Below, one piece after another: positions 1 through 8,085 of a DNA stretch of 12,647 nt (within the stretch, counting starts at the first letter, position 1; every line of letters starts with the position of its first letter). The stretch is taken from assembly GCA_913064935.1 (NCBI GenBank), contig CAJYBF010000009.1:1-12647 (forward strand), written 5' to 3'. Below the pieces are notes generated by a model. That model made no database searches. It worked only from the letters and a program-made list of their open reading frames with translations, and was not told where the DNA came from. A program made the translations under genes and the position numbers. This DNA comes from an uncultured Mollicutes bacterium. GTDB lineage: Bacteria; Bacillota_I; Bacilli_A; MAG-NZ.

Positions 1-3000
1 TAGTATTTTTCTTGTTGTCTATTTGATCTAGATCAAAAATAGATGCGTACTTGTCAAACACACTTTTATCCATAAACTCAATTAGATGTACATGTATTTG
101 TCCATATCTATCTTTCATCTCAATCATCAACTCATCAATATCGTGATTGTTATTAATTTGTTTTATTTTCTTGTGTATTTCTATTTTGATTGCATGATCG
201 TCTACGTAAGTTTCAGGTATATGCTTGCTAACTTTAATAAGTGTTTGTTTTACTTGTTTTGGTCTTGTAATTTTACTGCCTTGTTGTATTTTAATTTCCT
301 CGTCAAGCATCTGCATGTACAAATCTATTCCAACAGTATCAATGAAACCAGATTGCTCTGCTCCTAAAACATCTCCAGCACCTCTAATGCTCAAGTCTCT
401 CATCGCAATTTTAAAACCTGATCCTAGCTCTGTGAATTCTTTAATGACTTCCAGTCTCTTCTCTGCTTTTTCAGTCAAAAGATCGTATTTGTTGTACATT
501 AAATATGCATAAGCGATTCTGTCACTTCTTCCGACTCGACCTCTTATTTGATAGAGTTGCGCCAAACCTAAACGATCAGCACCGGCGATGATTAATGTAT
601 TCGCATTTGGTATATCTATTCCAGTTTCTATTATAGTAGTGCAAACTAAGACATCATAAATTTTATCAACAAAGTCATTCATTGTAGTTTCTAATTCTTC
701 TCTACTCATTTGTCCGTGAGCATATGTTACTTTCGCTTCAGGCACAAGTCTTTGAATTTTATTTGCTACTCTTTGAATATCCGATACACGATTATACAAA
801 AAGAATGTTTGTCCATTTCTGGCAAGCTCTCTTTCGATTGCATCTTTAATCACAGAGTCATTTTCTTTCAACACATACGTTTGGACCGGATACCTGTTCT
901 CAGGTGGAGTTTCAAGAAGTGACGTGCTCTTGACACCCATCAGTGCCATTTGTAAAGTCCTAGGTATCGGTGTAGCAGTCAAAGTCAAAACATCTACGTT
1001 GATTTTTATTTCCTTTATTCTCTCCTTATGCTCTACTCCAAATCTTTGCTCCTCATCAACTATTAATAATCCTAAGTCTTTGTAAATAATATCTTTGCTT
1101 AATATTCTATGTGTCCCGATCAATATATCTACTTTCCCTTCGGCTAGTCCGCTGAGAGTTTGATTTTGTGTTCTTGTAGGAACAAATCTGTTCATCAACT
1201 CTACATTAATTCCAAAGTGAGAAAATCTAGCTTTAAACGTTTTGTAATGTTGTCTGCTCAATACAGTTGTAGGACACAAGTAAGCAACCTGTTTAGTCGC
1301 ATAAACAGCCTTAAACGCTGCTCTCATAGCTACCTCTGTCTTACCATACCCTACGTCTCCACATAGTAACCTATCCATTGGAGTAGATGATTCCATATCC
1401 ATCTTAACATCAGCAATTGATTTCAACTGGTCTGGAGTTTCAGTGTACTCAAAATCAGCATCAAATTTGTATTGATCTTCATCATCTTTGGGGAAAGCAT
1501 AACCTTTTGCTTTTTTTCTTTCCGCATACAAAGTAATAAGCTTCGAAGCAATGTCTTTTAATCTCTTTCTAACTTTAGCTTTTGTTTTCGCCCAAGCCAT
1601 TCCACCTATACTATTTATCTTAGGTTTCGCACCTTCTCGTCCTGAATACTTCTGAATAAGGTGAATGTTTTCAACGGGAACATATAATACTTCTTCATTT
1701 CTATAACCAATATGCACATAGTCATTTTTAACCCCGTCTAGCTCAACAATCTTGATCCCTAAGTATTTACCTATACCATAATCGTAATGTACTACATAAT
1801 CGTTTATTTTAATATCATCAACAGACTTAAGCCTAGTTGCTTCCTTAAGTTTGAAATGTTTTTGTTTTTGCTTTTTCCTTATAAACAATTTGTTTACACT
1901 TATATAAAATACATTTCCGAACAATCTAAAGCTCAACCCGTTACTTTCACTAATAACATTGATTTCTGTTTTACTTAATTCATCGTTTTTACCGACTCTT
2001 CGGTAATCTATATTTTCATCATCAAACAAGCTATAAACAGCTTTATCTCCTTGTACTATTACCATCTCTTTTGCCTTAGTAATATCATTCAAAAACATTT
2101 TGATATTCCCATGATACTCTACAACATCATTTGTAGGTATTCTGAAAACATCGCTGAATTTGTACTCGCTTGTTAAAACATTTTGAAAATATACTATGCG
2201 TTTATCCTCAGCTAGTTTATAGTCTAATTCCTTAAAGAACTTGAATTGCAGATTCCCATAATCAGCTTCTAGTCCTAAGTACCATTCTGTAATATCGTTA
2301 ATCACATTGTCATAGATGTCTTTTACTCTTTTTGGATTTGTTAAGAAGATTATCTTCTTGTCAAAATAATCGCTTATGGTAACGGGATTCAAAAATTGTA
2401 GGTATCTATGCATCCTATCTAAGTCAGTGTTGTTCTCTATATTCTCTATATCATCTCGTCCTCTTTCTGAGTTTGGAGATAAATCGTTCACTATCTGAAC
2501 TAAATGCTTTTTTTCTATTTCATCATAATGAAATTCATAAAGTGGGAATATCATAATTTCTTCTATTTCCTTTATTGTTCTTTGTGTGTCGGGTTGAAAT
2601 GTTCTTATTTGCTCTACTTCATCATCAAAGAATTCTATTCTAACAGGCAAATCATCATTGTAATTCCAAATGTCTACAATAAACCCTCGTACACTAATAT
2701 CACCAGGTTTCTCCACTCGATACTCCCTTGAGTATCCAAATGAAATCAATTTTCTTACTAATTCAGTTTTTTTTATCAAAGTATTGTTCTTTAAAACCAC
2801 TCTGCTTTCTTTCCATTTTTCTAGCGGTAACTCGTACCTTAAATATCCCAAAGTATGCGTAACAATAATTTTCCTTTTCTTCTCTACAATATCTGTAATG
2901 GTATTAATCCTCGCAGTTCTAAACTCGTTCGAAGCCGCAAGCATTTCAACCGTAACAAATTCATCTGCTGGAAAAAAAGACACTTTCTTTTTGCTTAGGA

Positions 3001-3211
3001 CCCCAACAAGGGATTCGTAAATTTGTTGTGCTTTATATATGTTAGGAGCTACTACTATAATCTGCTCTTTTCTTTCTTTGAACGTAGAAGCTATAAGCAT
3101 AACATTAAGATCACTGGTAGTATCTAGCACCAGTGAATTGTATTCTTTTTTCTTTAGTGATTTGTAGAACTCATCAATTACTGGCATTTCCTTTAAAAAG
3201 TCTATCCTCAT
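1..3211 (-). CDS. mfd: Transcription-repair coupling factor Mfd (3' end off window)
   Basis: Mfd is a DNA translocase that removes RNA polymerase stalled at lesions and recruits UvrA to start nucleotide excision repair. The frame opens at ATG 3211-3209 behind a strong AAGGAG site. Stop codons were checked codon by codon near the left edge, and the frame agrees between the start and the motor motifs. About 1070 codons are visible; the family has about 1150-1180, so only the C-terminal ~100 residues are missing. Visible parts in order are a UvrB-like N-terminal region; an RNA-polymerase-interacting segment near residues 474-486 (DYGIGKYLG); Walker A GDVGYGKT with Lys624; DEEQ at 719-722; TATPIPRTLQMAL; IIETGIDIPNANTLII; RGRVGR at 890-895; and the RGAGDVLGAEQSGF region. 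It lies 49 bp downstream of pth in the same direction, as in Bacillus, where the small gene fin sits between them; fin is absent here. Identification is certain. Confidence 0.97.
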   Translation of the reverse strand, partial: MRIDFLKEMPVIDEFYKSLKKKEYNSLVLDTTSDLNVMLIASTFKERKEQIIVVAPNIYKAQQIYESLVGVLSKKKVSFFPADEFVTVEMLAASNEFRTARINTITDIVEKKRKIIVTHTLGYLRYELPLEKWKESRVVLKNNTLIKKTELVRKLISFGYSREYRVEKPGDISVRGFIVDIWNYNDDLPVRIEFFDDEVEQIRTFQPDTQRTIKEIEEIMIFPLYEFHYDEIEKKHLVQIVNDLSPNSERGRDDIENIENNTDLDRMHRYLQFLNPVTISDYFDKKIIFLTNPKRVKDIYDNVINDITEWYLGLEADYGNLQFKFFKELDYKLAEDKRIVYFQNVLTSEYKFSDVFRIPTNDVVEYHGNIKMFLNDITKAKEMVIVQGDKAVYSLFDDENIDYRRVGKNDELSKTEINVISESNGLSFRLFGNVFYISVNKLFIRKKQKQKHFKLKEATRLKSVDDIKINDYVVHYDYGIGKYLGIKIVELDGVKNDYVHIGYRNEEVLYVPVENIHLIQKYSGREGAKPKINSIGGMAWAKTKAKVRKRLKDIASKLITLYAERKKAKGYAFPKDDEDQYKFDADFEYTETPDQLKSIADVKMDMESSTPMDRLLCGDVGYGKTEVAMRAAFKAVYATKQVAYLCPTTVLSRQHYKTFKARFSHFGINVELMNRFVPTRTQNQTLSGLAEGKVDILIGTHRILSKDIIYKDLGLLIVDEEQRFGVEHKERIKEIKINVDVLTLTATPIPRTLQMALMGVKSTSLLETPPENRYPVQTYVLKENDSVIKDAIERELARNGQTFFLYNRVSDIQRVANKIQRLVPEAKVTYAHGQMSREELETTMNDFVDKIYDVLVCTTIIETGIDIPNANTLIIAGADRLGLAQLYQIRGRVGRSDRIAYAYLMYNKYDLLTEKAEKRLEVIKEFTELGSGFKIAMRDLSIRGAGDVLGAEQSGFIDTVGIDLYMQMLDEEIKIQQGSKITRPKQVKQTLIKVSKHIPETYVDDHAIKIEIHKKIKQINNNHDIDELMIEMKDRYGQIHVHLIEFMDKSVFDKYASIFDLDQIDNKKNT

Positions 3212-3234
3212 AGTTTTCTCCTTAACATTAGTCC

Positions 3235-3262
3235 AACCCCTCAATTTGGAATTAGAGGGGTT
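3235..3262 (-). repeat. Inverted repeat between pth and mfd
   Basis: An 8-bp GC-rich arm (AACCCCTC / GAGGGGTT) is extended by AATT/AATT around a short loop, beginning at the pth stop codon. On the minus strand no T-run follows; mfd's leader and ribosome-binding site come next. It therefore looks like an intercistronic hairpin that could stabilise or process the pth-mfd mRNA rather than a true terminator. The hairpin is seen in the sequence; its role is inferred. Confidence 0.5.
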
Positions 3263-3806
3263 AGTTATACTTATTCATAATTGTTAGAATATCGACTTCG
3301 TCTATAAAATCTCGACAAATATCAATTGATCTATTAATTGCTTCGTCAACTGTTTTTTGATCTTTTTTTGAAAATTTACTTAGAACATAATGTGCTGTTT
3401 CCAAGTCATCATCTCTTCCTGCTCCTATTTTAATCCTATTAAACTCATTACCTATATGTTGGATAATAGATTTTATTCCGTTATGACCACCAGATCCTCC
3501 AACAAACCTAATCCTAGTTTTACCCACTGGTAAATCTATATCATCATAGATAACTAAAACATCCTCGATATCTATATCATAATACTTAACAGTCTTGTAA
3601 ATGCTGTTACCTGAAAGGTTCATAAACGTCGTAGGCTTTAAAAAAATGGTATTCTTATATTTTCCTGAATCCCCTAATAATTTTTTATTAGGCAATAAGG
3701 ATATATCTAGGTTTTTGCACATCTTATCTACCGCGATAAAACCTAAATTATGTTTAGTATTTTGGTAAGCTTTTCCCGGATTACCGAGTCCTACTATTAA
3801 TCTCAT
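3261..3806 (-). CDS. pth: Peptidyl-tRNA hydrolase
   Basis: Pth cleaves peptidyl-tRNA that drops off ribosomes, recycling tRNA in the cytoplasm. The start chosen is ATG 3806-3804, giving MRLIVGLGNPG and 181 residues. The frame is open for ten more codons upstream, but the GGGAG at 3812-3816 is correctly spaced only for this ATG, and family members begin at this point. Conserved residues are visible: Asn9 in GLGNPG, catalytic His19 in TKHNLGF, FMNLSG with Asn63, the acidic DDIDLPVG loop with Asp88, and GGSGGHNGIKSI with Asn109. Length is normal (E. coli 194, Bacillus about 188). It is divergent from the ABC-F gene and leads into mfd, matching the conserved pth-(fin)-mfd order. Confidence 0.97.
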   Translation of the reverse strand: MRLIVGLGNPGKAYQNTKHNLGFIAVDKMCKNLDISLLPNKKLLGDSGKYKNTIFLKPTTFMNLSGNSIYKTVKYYDIDIEDVLVIYDDIDLPVGKTRIRFVGGSGGHNGIKSIIQHIGNEFNRIKIGAGRDDDLETAHYVLSKFSKKDQKTVDEAINRSIDICRDFIDEVDILTIMNKYN

Positions 3807-3854
3807 ATTGTACTCCCGAGCCATATTTGCATTCAATTTATATCAGCTTACAAT

Positions 3855-3863
3855 ATTATAACA
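3855..3863 (-). promoter_or_regulatory. Extended -10 promoter for pth-mfd
   Basis: On the minus strand TGTTATAAT is an exact extended -10 element (TGn followed by TATAAT), about 49 bases upstream of the pth start codon. No good -35 hexamer is found 17 bases further up, as is common for extended -10 promoters. The motif match is seen; activity is inferred. Confidence 0.6.
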
Positions 3864-3871
3864 TACTTTTA

Positions 3872-3900
3872 TTTATATTACTTATGACTAAATATATGAT
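3872..3900 (+). promoter_or_regulatory. Possible promoter for the ABC-F gene
   Basis: TTTATA (3872-3877) and TATGAT (3895-3900) are 17 bases apart and match the SigA consensus at 4/6 and 5/6. Transcription would begin near 3907, leaving a leader of about 20 bases with the AGAGG ribosome-binding site. The leader is too short for the attenuation leaders seen on some antibiotic-inducible ABC-F genes. The region is very AT-rich, so a chance match is possible. Confidence 0.35.
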
Positions 3901-3926
3901 ATATTAATATAGAAGAGGTACGAAAA

Positions 3927-5738
3927 ATGGATTTATCAGCAAACAATTTAACTAAATCATTCTCGATTTATGACGTTTTAAAAGGCGTTTCTTTTCATGT
4001 TAATCATGGTGAGAAAATCGGGATAGTTGGTGCAAATGGTTGCGGTAAAACCACCGTCTTCAAAATCATCAAAGGCCTAGAAACGGCCGATTCTGGTGAA
4101 GTTTTCATAAAGAAGGGGCTTAAAATTGGTTATCTTGATCAAATCCCTGAATATGAGGAAACCGTTACGGAAGTACTATATCAAGCTTTCACTGAAATTA
4201 TTAGCGAAAGAGAGAGACTAAATTTCTTAGAAAAGGAATTAGCAGAAAATCCTCACGATGAGAAACTGCTTAAAACTTATGGTCATGCTCAAGATAAATT
4301 TAGTGACATTGGCGGATACGAAATAGAAACTGAATTCAACAAAATAATCAGGGGTCTTAACATCCCTGATCACTTACTTAACAATCCCTTCTCACTGCTA
4401 AGTGGTGGAGAGAAAAGTAGAGTTATTTTAGGAAAAATATTATTGGAGAAGCCTGACATTCTTCTTTTGGATGAACCTAGCAATCATTTAGATTTACAAT
4501 CTATAAGTTGGCTAGAAGGTTACTTGCAAAAATATAAAGGATCTGTACTGATTATCTCTCATGATAGATACTTATTAGATAGGGTTACAAAGAAAATAAT
4601 CAATATAGAAATGGGTAAAGCGAAAGTTTATCATGGTAATTACTCTTTTTACGTTAAGGAAAAATCCAAACATATGGAAGCGTTATGGAAAATATATGGT
4701 AACCAAGAAAAGAAGATTAAGAAAATGGAAGAGCAAGTTGAACGATTCAGAATTTGGGGTCGTATGAGAGATAGCGACAAAATGTTTAAAAAGGCAAAAG
4801 TAATTGAGAAAAGACTTGAGAAAATGGAAAAGATGGAGAAACCATTCGCTAACAAAAACTTTAAGTTGAATTTTTCGGATGTTGGCAGAACTGGAAAAGA
4901 AGTTATAAAAGTTGAGGACTATTCCAAGTCCTTTGAAAAAAGTTTACTAGATAACGTTAGTTTCACAGTGAGGTTTATGGATAGGGCATTCCTAATCGGA
5001 AAAAATGGAACTGGAAAATCTACAATCTTTAAATCGATTATGAATGAGATGGATTATGGTGGCAAAATCACAGTAGCTACTAAATCAAAAATTGGGGTCT
5101 TATCCCAAGAGATGGTATATGAAAATCCTAATAGAACTATTTTACAAGAGTTCAGAAATTCAAACCCTATGACAATAGGAGCTGCTAGGAGTAAACTAGC
5201 TAGTTTCTTATTTTTTGGGGAAGATGTTTTTAAGGCTATTGGCGATATTTCTGGTGGCGAGAAAAGTAGATTAGAACTTTGTAAAATGGTTAACAGCGAT
5301 ACAAACTTATTATTACTAGATGAACCAACCAATCATTTAGACATCGAATCGAAGGAGATGCTTGAGCAGGCTTTGCTTGATTATCCTGGAACACTTTTCA
5401 TCATCTCCCATGATAGATATTTCATTAACAAACTATCAAGTTATATCTTGTGCATTGAGGATAAAAAAATAAACAGATATGATGGCAGTTATGATATCTA
5501 TTTTGAAAAGAAGGAAATCAAATCGAAAATCAAAAAAGCACGCCTCAAGAGACCAAAAAATACTGTTCGAGATTACACTAAGGAAATAGAGAATATAGAA
5601 CAACAAATCTTACATTGTGATAGAATTGTTTCTGAGGAACTAAAGAAAAAAGAACCAGACTTTTGGTTGATAGAGAAACAGATATTTGAAAAAGACTTGT
5701 ATGAAACGGAATACGAAGAGTTAATTGATCTTATGTAA
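3927..5738 (+). CDS. ABC-F family ATPase, YdiF-like ribosome-associated factor
   Basis: This is a 603-residue soluble protein with two ABC domains and no membrane segments. ABC-F proteins bind the ribosomal E site and act in translation quality control or antibiotic protection. Domain 1 has GANGCGKT (35-42), LSGGE (158-162), ILLLDEPSNHLD from 178 and switch His212. A charged, helical interdomain linker follows (about 245-310, rich in Lys/Glu/Met). Domain 2 has GKNGTGKS (358-365), ISGGE (441-445), LLLLDEPTNHLD from 461 and His495. The C-terminus (about 530-603) is a Lys/Glu-rich coiled-coil-like extension. Both ATP sites look intact. The architecture resembles Bacillus YdiF. I cannot tell from sequence alone whether it is a housekeeping or a resistance factor, so no symbol is given. 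It is transcribed against its neighbours and has its own terminator, as if inserted between prs and pth. A GAAGAGG site supports the start. Confidence 0.92.
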   Translation: MDLSANNLTKSFSIYDVLKGVSFHVNHGEKIGIVGANGCGKTTVFKIIKGLETADSGEVFIKKGLKIGYLDQIPEYEETVTEVLYQAFTEIISERERLNFLEKELAENPHDEKLLKTYGHAQDKFSDIGGYEIETEFNKIIRGLNIPDHLLNNPFSLLSGGEKSRVILGKILLEKPDILLLDEPSNHLDLQSISWLEGYLQKYKGSVLIISHDRYLLDRVTKKIINIEMGKAKVYHGNYSFYVKEKSKHMEALWKIYGNQEKKIKKMEEQVERFRIWGRMRDSDKMFKKAKVIEKRLEKMEKMEKPFANKNFKLNFSDVGRTGKEVIKVEDYSKSFEKSLLDNVSFTVRFMDRAFLIGKNGTGKSTIFKSIMNEMDYGGKITVATKSKIGVLSQEMVYENPNRTILQEFRNSNPMTIGAARSKLASFLFFGEDVFKAIGDISGGEKSRLELCKMVNSDTNLLLLDEPTNHLDIESKEMLEQALLDYPGTLFIISHDRYFINKLSSYILCIEDKKINRYDGSYDIYFEKKEIKSKIKKARLKRPKNTVRDYTKEIENIEQQILHCDRIVSEELKKKEPDFWLIEKQIFEKDLYETEYEELIDLM

Positions 5739-5769
5739 AAGGTTAGTCAAAGTTTATGACTAGCCTTTT
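5737..5769 (+). terminator. Rho-independent terminator of the ABC-F gene
   Basis: A 13-bp stem (AAAAGGTTAGTCA pairing with TGACTAGCCTTTT, one T-G wobble) has a 7-base loop and begins within the TAA stop codon. The 3' arm ends in TTTT followed by AATTT. The A-rich 5' arm would supply a short T-run on the other strand, so it may also work weakly in reverse. Confidence 0.8.
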
Positions 5770-5777
5770 AATTTGCG

Positions 5778-5806
5778 AAAAAAAATACCGCTCTAATGAA
5801 CGGTAT
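5778..5806 (-). terminator. Rho-independent terminator of prs
   Basis: On the minus strand ATACCGTTC and GAGCGGTAT form a 9-bp stem (one T-G wobble) with an ATTA loop, followed directly by eight T residues. It lies 7 bases past the prs stop codon and is distinct from the neighbouring hairpin of the converging ABC-F gene. Confidence 0.88.
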
Positions 5807-5813
5807 CATATTA

Positions 5814-6773
5814 TTAATGTCTTCTTTGGAATAAACCACTCAATGGTTCTCCGTTGATTATATTTAACACCGCTTGACCAAATAGGTCAGACACTGACAA
5901 TTGGATAACCTTCTCTGTCTTTCGAGCGGCCGATAATTGTATTGTGTTTGTCACGACTACTTCTTTTATCACAGAATTTTTAATTCTTTCAATTGCTGGA
6001 CCTGAGAATATTGGATGAGTACAAGATGCATACACCTCTTTAGCTCCATTTTCCATTAGTGCGCTTGCAGCAACTGTTAATGTTCCAGCTGTATCAATCA
6101 TGTCGTCTATGATAATACATGTTTTTCCCTTAACATCACCTATGATACCCATCACTTCTGCCACGTTTGGCATTGGTCTTCTCTTATCAATTATGGCAAT
6201 TGGAATAGATAATGCATCAGCAAGTTGTCTAGCACGAGTTGCTCCTCCGTGATCAGGAGAGACTACAACAGCATTGGAAAAATTTTTCGCTTCAAAATAA
6301 TCTGCAATAATTGGGAATGCCACTAAATTATCGATTGGGATATTGAAGAATCCCTGAATCTGTGATGCATGTAAATCCATAGTTAAAACTCTTGTTGCTC
6401 CAGCTGTTTGAATTAGATCAGCTATTAATTTTGCCGATATAGGTTGTCTAGATTTCGCTTTTCTGTCTTGTCTGGAATATCCATAGTATGGCATGATTAC
6501 ATTAATGTTTCTCGCAGATGCTCTTTTTAATGCATCGATTGTGATTAATAACTTCATGTAATTATCGTTTACTGGTTCATTGGTACTTTGAACAATAAAC
6601 ACATCATGTTCTCTTACGGTTTCTTCAATGTTAACACTGATCTCTCCGTCCGCAAACTCAGTAACTGATATTGCCGAGAGTGGAACGTCGATAAAATTTG
6701 ACACTTGTTCTCCAAGTTCAGCGTTTGAACCTAGCGAAAACAATTTAGTTTTCTTTCCATAAAGAATTGCCAT
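5814..6773 (-). CDS. prs: Ribose-phosphate pyrophosphokinase (PRPP synthase)
   Basis: Prs transfers pyrophosphate from ATP to ribose 5-phosphate, making PRPP for purine, pyrimidine, NAD, histidine and tryptophan synthesis. The protein is 319 residues, close to the 317 of Bacillus class I enzymes. Visible motifs are [12 protein letters not shown] near the N-terminus, the ATP-binding loop [11 protein letters not shown], the metal/ATP site [12 protein letters not shown], the flexible loop IDKRRPMPN, and the PRPP-binding signature [14 protein letters not shown]. The ATG start has an excellent GGAGG nine bases upstream. It stands alone: spoVG upstream has its own terminator, and glmU, usually between spoVG and prs, is missing. 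All expected catalytic motifs are intact. Confidence 0.98.
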   Translation of the reverse strand: MAILYGKKTKLFSLGSNAELGEQVSNFIDVPLSAISVTEFADGEISVNIEETVREHDVFIVQSTNEPVNDNYMKLLITIDALKRASARNINVIMPYYGYSRQDRKAKSRQPISAKLIADLIQTAGATRVLTMDLHASQIQGFFNIPIDNLVAFPIIADYFEAKNFSNAVVVSPDHGGATRARQLADALSIPIAIIDKRRPMPNVAEVMGIIGDVKGKTCIIIDDMIDTAGTLTVAASALMENGAKEVYASCTHPIFSGPAIERIKNSVIKEVVVTNTIQLSAARKTEKVIQLSVSDLFGQAVLNIINGEPLSGLFQRRH

Positions 6774-6809
6774 TTCATATCCTCCATCATCTTTGAAATT
6801 TACACTTCT

Positions 6810-6838
6810 ATTCTACATCAATTTTCAAAACATATAAA
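6810..6838 (-). promoter_or_regulatory. Possible SigA promoter for prs
   Basis: On the minus strand TTTATA (6838-6833) and TAGAAT (6815-6810) are separated by 17 bases, matching consensus 4/6 and 5/6. A start near 6803 would leave about 30 bases of leader containing the GGAGG site. Because spoVG terminates upstream, prs needs a promoter in this gap, which raises plausibility; the motif itself is only moderate. Confidence 0.4.
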
Positions 6839-6872
6839 GCCATATGTGAAACTTTCTTATAAAAACGTTTGC

Positions 6873-6898
6873 AAAAAGAAAGCCAACAAATTGTTGGC
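6873..6898 (-). terminator. Rho-independent terminator of spoVG
   Basis: On the minus strand GCCAACA and TGTTGGC form a perfect 7-bp stem with a 3-base loop (6898-6882), followed by a T-rich tract (TTTCTTTTT). It lies 4 bases beyond the spoVG stop codon and separates spoVG from prs. Confidence 0.85.
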
Positions 6899-6902
6899 AT
6901 AT

Positions 6903-7157
6903 TTACTCTGCTTGAGAGTAAGCTTCTAAAACTTTTTCTTCAATCATTTTTCTAGTTTCTTGGTTAATTGGATGAGCGATATCTTTGTACTCACCGTTCG
7001 TACGTTTTCTACTTGGCATAGCAACAAAAAGTCCGTTATCTCCTTCGATAACTCTCAACTCGTGTACAACAAAACATTCATCAATTGTAATCGCTGCAAT
7101 AGCTCTCAGTCGATTTTGACCATCCACTTTAATTAACCTAACATCAGTTATGTTCAC
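6903..7157 (-). CDS. spoVG: SpoVG regulatory protein
   Basis: SpoVG is a small nucleic-acid-binding regulator that affects septation in sporulation and many other processes, and is kept in non-spore-formers such as Staphylococcus and Listeria. The 84-residue product matches the family throughout: [20 protein letters not shown] near the start, [21 protein letters not shown] in the centre, and [11 protein letters not shown] before a helical end. It lacks the variable acidic tail that makes Bacillus SpoVG 97 residues. The start codon is GTG (7157-7155) behind a strong GGGAGG; no upstream ATG fits better and the family aligns from this residue. It is monocistronic, between its own extended -10 promoter and terminator. 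Presence does not prove sporulation. Confidence 0.96.
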   Translation of the reverse strand: MNITDVRLIKVDGQNRLRAIAAITIDECFVVHELRVIEGDNGLFVAMPSRKRTNGEYKDIAHPINQETRKMIEEKVLEAYSQAE

Positions 7158-7193
7158 AATATCCCTCCCGCTTATTTATAGTTCTATTACCAT

Positions 7194-7202
7194 ATTATAC
7201 CA
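7194..7202 (-). promoter_or_regulatory. Extended -10 promoter for spoVG
   Basis: On the minus strand TGGTATAAT is a perfect extended -10 element (TGn-TATAAT). It gives a leader of about 30 bases before the GTG start, and the -35 position is poor (TAGTTT). In Bacillus this gene is read by SigH; here the match is to a SigA-type extended -10. Confidence 0.65.
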
Positions 7203-7218
7203 CATTACACAAGTAAAA

Positions 7219-8058
7219 CTAAATCTCCTCAGTTGTCAACTTTGATTGAAGTGTTTTAATGCCTTGTTCTTCTAAATCGAGGGTAATCTTGTTCGCCAAA
7301 ACAACATCTGAGTATATTGCAAAGAAAACAGATCCAGAGCCAGTCATCATAAATTTATCATCAATCAATATTATTTTTTCATAAGTTTTTCTGCATGTTT
7401 CATCTAACTCCAATGTGATATCTTGAAGATTATTAAATAGATTTTCTCTCAATGATGAAATGTCATTATCATTAACTGCAGTAAGTTGATTATCTATATT
7501 CATCCTTAACATATTTAACTTGTGAGTATTTTCGAAAACTACGCCTGTTGATATATGAGTGTTAGGGATAACTAACACTACGTAACCTTTAATTGAGTTC
7601 AAGAATTCTATTTCGTTTCCTATCCCTGAAAATAAAGCTTGTCTATTGTAAATGCAAAATGGAACATATGCCCCTAGGGTACTTCCTATGTTCGCTAGTT
7701 CCTTTAAAGATAAATTGAGAGACCACAGTACATTCAAAGCCCTCAATGCCGCGGCACAATCCGCACTTCCTCCACCAAGACCAGCTCCTACAGGTATATT
7801 CTTTGTAATTGTAATTTTCACACTTTGCGATATGTTGTAAGAACTCTTTAGTAGTTTAATTGCCTTATATACTATGTTTTTTTCGCCCGACAGTTCTGCG
7901 TTGCTGCAAACCACTTCATCTACTAGAGCCGCCTCAACTAGTAATTCATCGCATAGTGAAATGGGAGACATTATCATAATTAACTCATGATAACCGTCCT
8001 TTCTTCTACCGACAACGTTCAGTGTAAGGTTAATTTTCGCGAATGCTTTTTCAATCAT
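7219..8058 (-). CDS. ispE: IspE (4-diphosphocytidyl-2-C-methyl-D-erythritol kinase), altered active site
   Basis: IspE is the GHMP-family kinase that phosphorylates CDP-methylerythritol in the MEP isoprenoid pathway. The product has 279 residues (E. coli 283). Motif 1 is intact, with Lys8 in AKINLTLNV, followed by DGYHEL at 21-26. The ATP-binding glycine loop is intact (PVGAGLGGGSAD, 89-100), as is motif 3 (TGSGS, 239-243). The catalytic-Asp motif, normally GAD[VI]PF (Asp141 in E. coli, Asp130 in Aquifex), reads GAYVPF here, with Tyr131 (TAT, one base from GAT). Downstream, the usual GG(T/x)A and GIGE read YNRQA and GIGN. The frame is open and otherwise typical, so it is a divergent, possibly impaired or repurposed, IspE. 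It follows the broken yabG; a GGTGAT site supports the start. Confidence 0.9.
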   Translation of the reverse strand: MIEKAFAKINLTLNVVGRRKDGYHELIMIMSPISLCDELLVEAALVDEVVCSNAELSGEKNIVYKAIKLLKSSYNISQSVKITITKNIPVGAGLGGGSADCAAALRALNVLWSLNLSLKELANIGSTLGAYVPFCIYNRQALFSGIGNEIEFLNSIKGYVVLVIPNTHISTGVVFENTHKLNMLRMNIDNQLTAVNDNDISSLRENLFNNLQDITLELDETCRKTYEKIILIDDKFMMTGSGSVFFAIYSDVVLANKITLDLEEQGIKTLQSKLTTEEI

Positions 8059-8076
8059 AATATAATCACCATGTAA

Positions 8077-8085
8077 ATTATATCA
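8077..8085 (-). promoter_or_regulatory. Extended -10 promoter for ispE overlapping the yabG remnant stop
   Basis: On the minus strand TGATATAAT is a perfect extended -10 (TGn-TATAAT), and its TGA is the terminal stop of the yabG remnant. Transcription would start around 8070, leaving a leader of only about 12 bases that holds the GGTGAT ribosome-binding site. The -35 position is poor. This would let ispE be expressed independently of yabG. Activity is inferred. Confidence 0.5.

Noticed and set aside
86..3020. Several plus-strand open frames of 60-120 codons across the first 3 kb.
   Set aside because: They are antisense shadows of mfd with no ribosome-binding sites and no recognisable products.
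3807..3836. Ten-codon N-terminal extension of pth beginning MNANMAREYN.
   Set aside because: No ribosome-binding site for the upstream ATG, and the GGGAG motif and family alignment both place the start at 3806.
4649..5332. Minus-strand open frames inside the ABC-F gene.
   Set aside because: They are shadows of a strongly conserved plus-strand coding region, low in complexity and without start signals.
7203..7225. SigH-like element (AGGAGAT) upstream of spoVG, as in Bacillus.
   Set aside because: No convincing GAAT -10 follows at the right distance; the perfect extended -10 at 7194-7202 is a better explanation.
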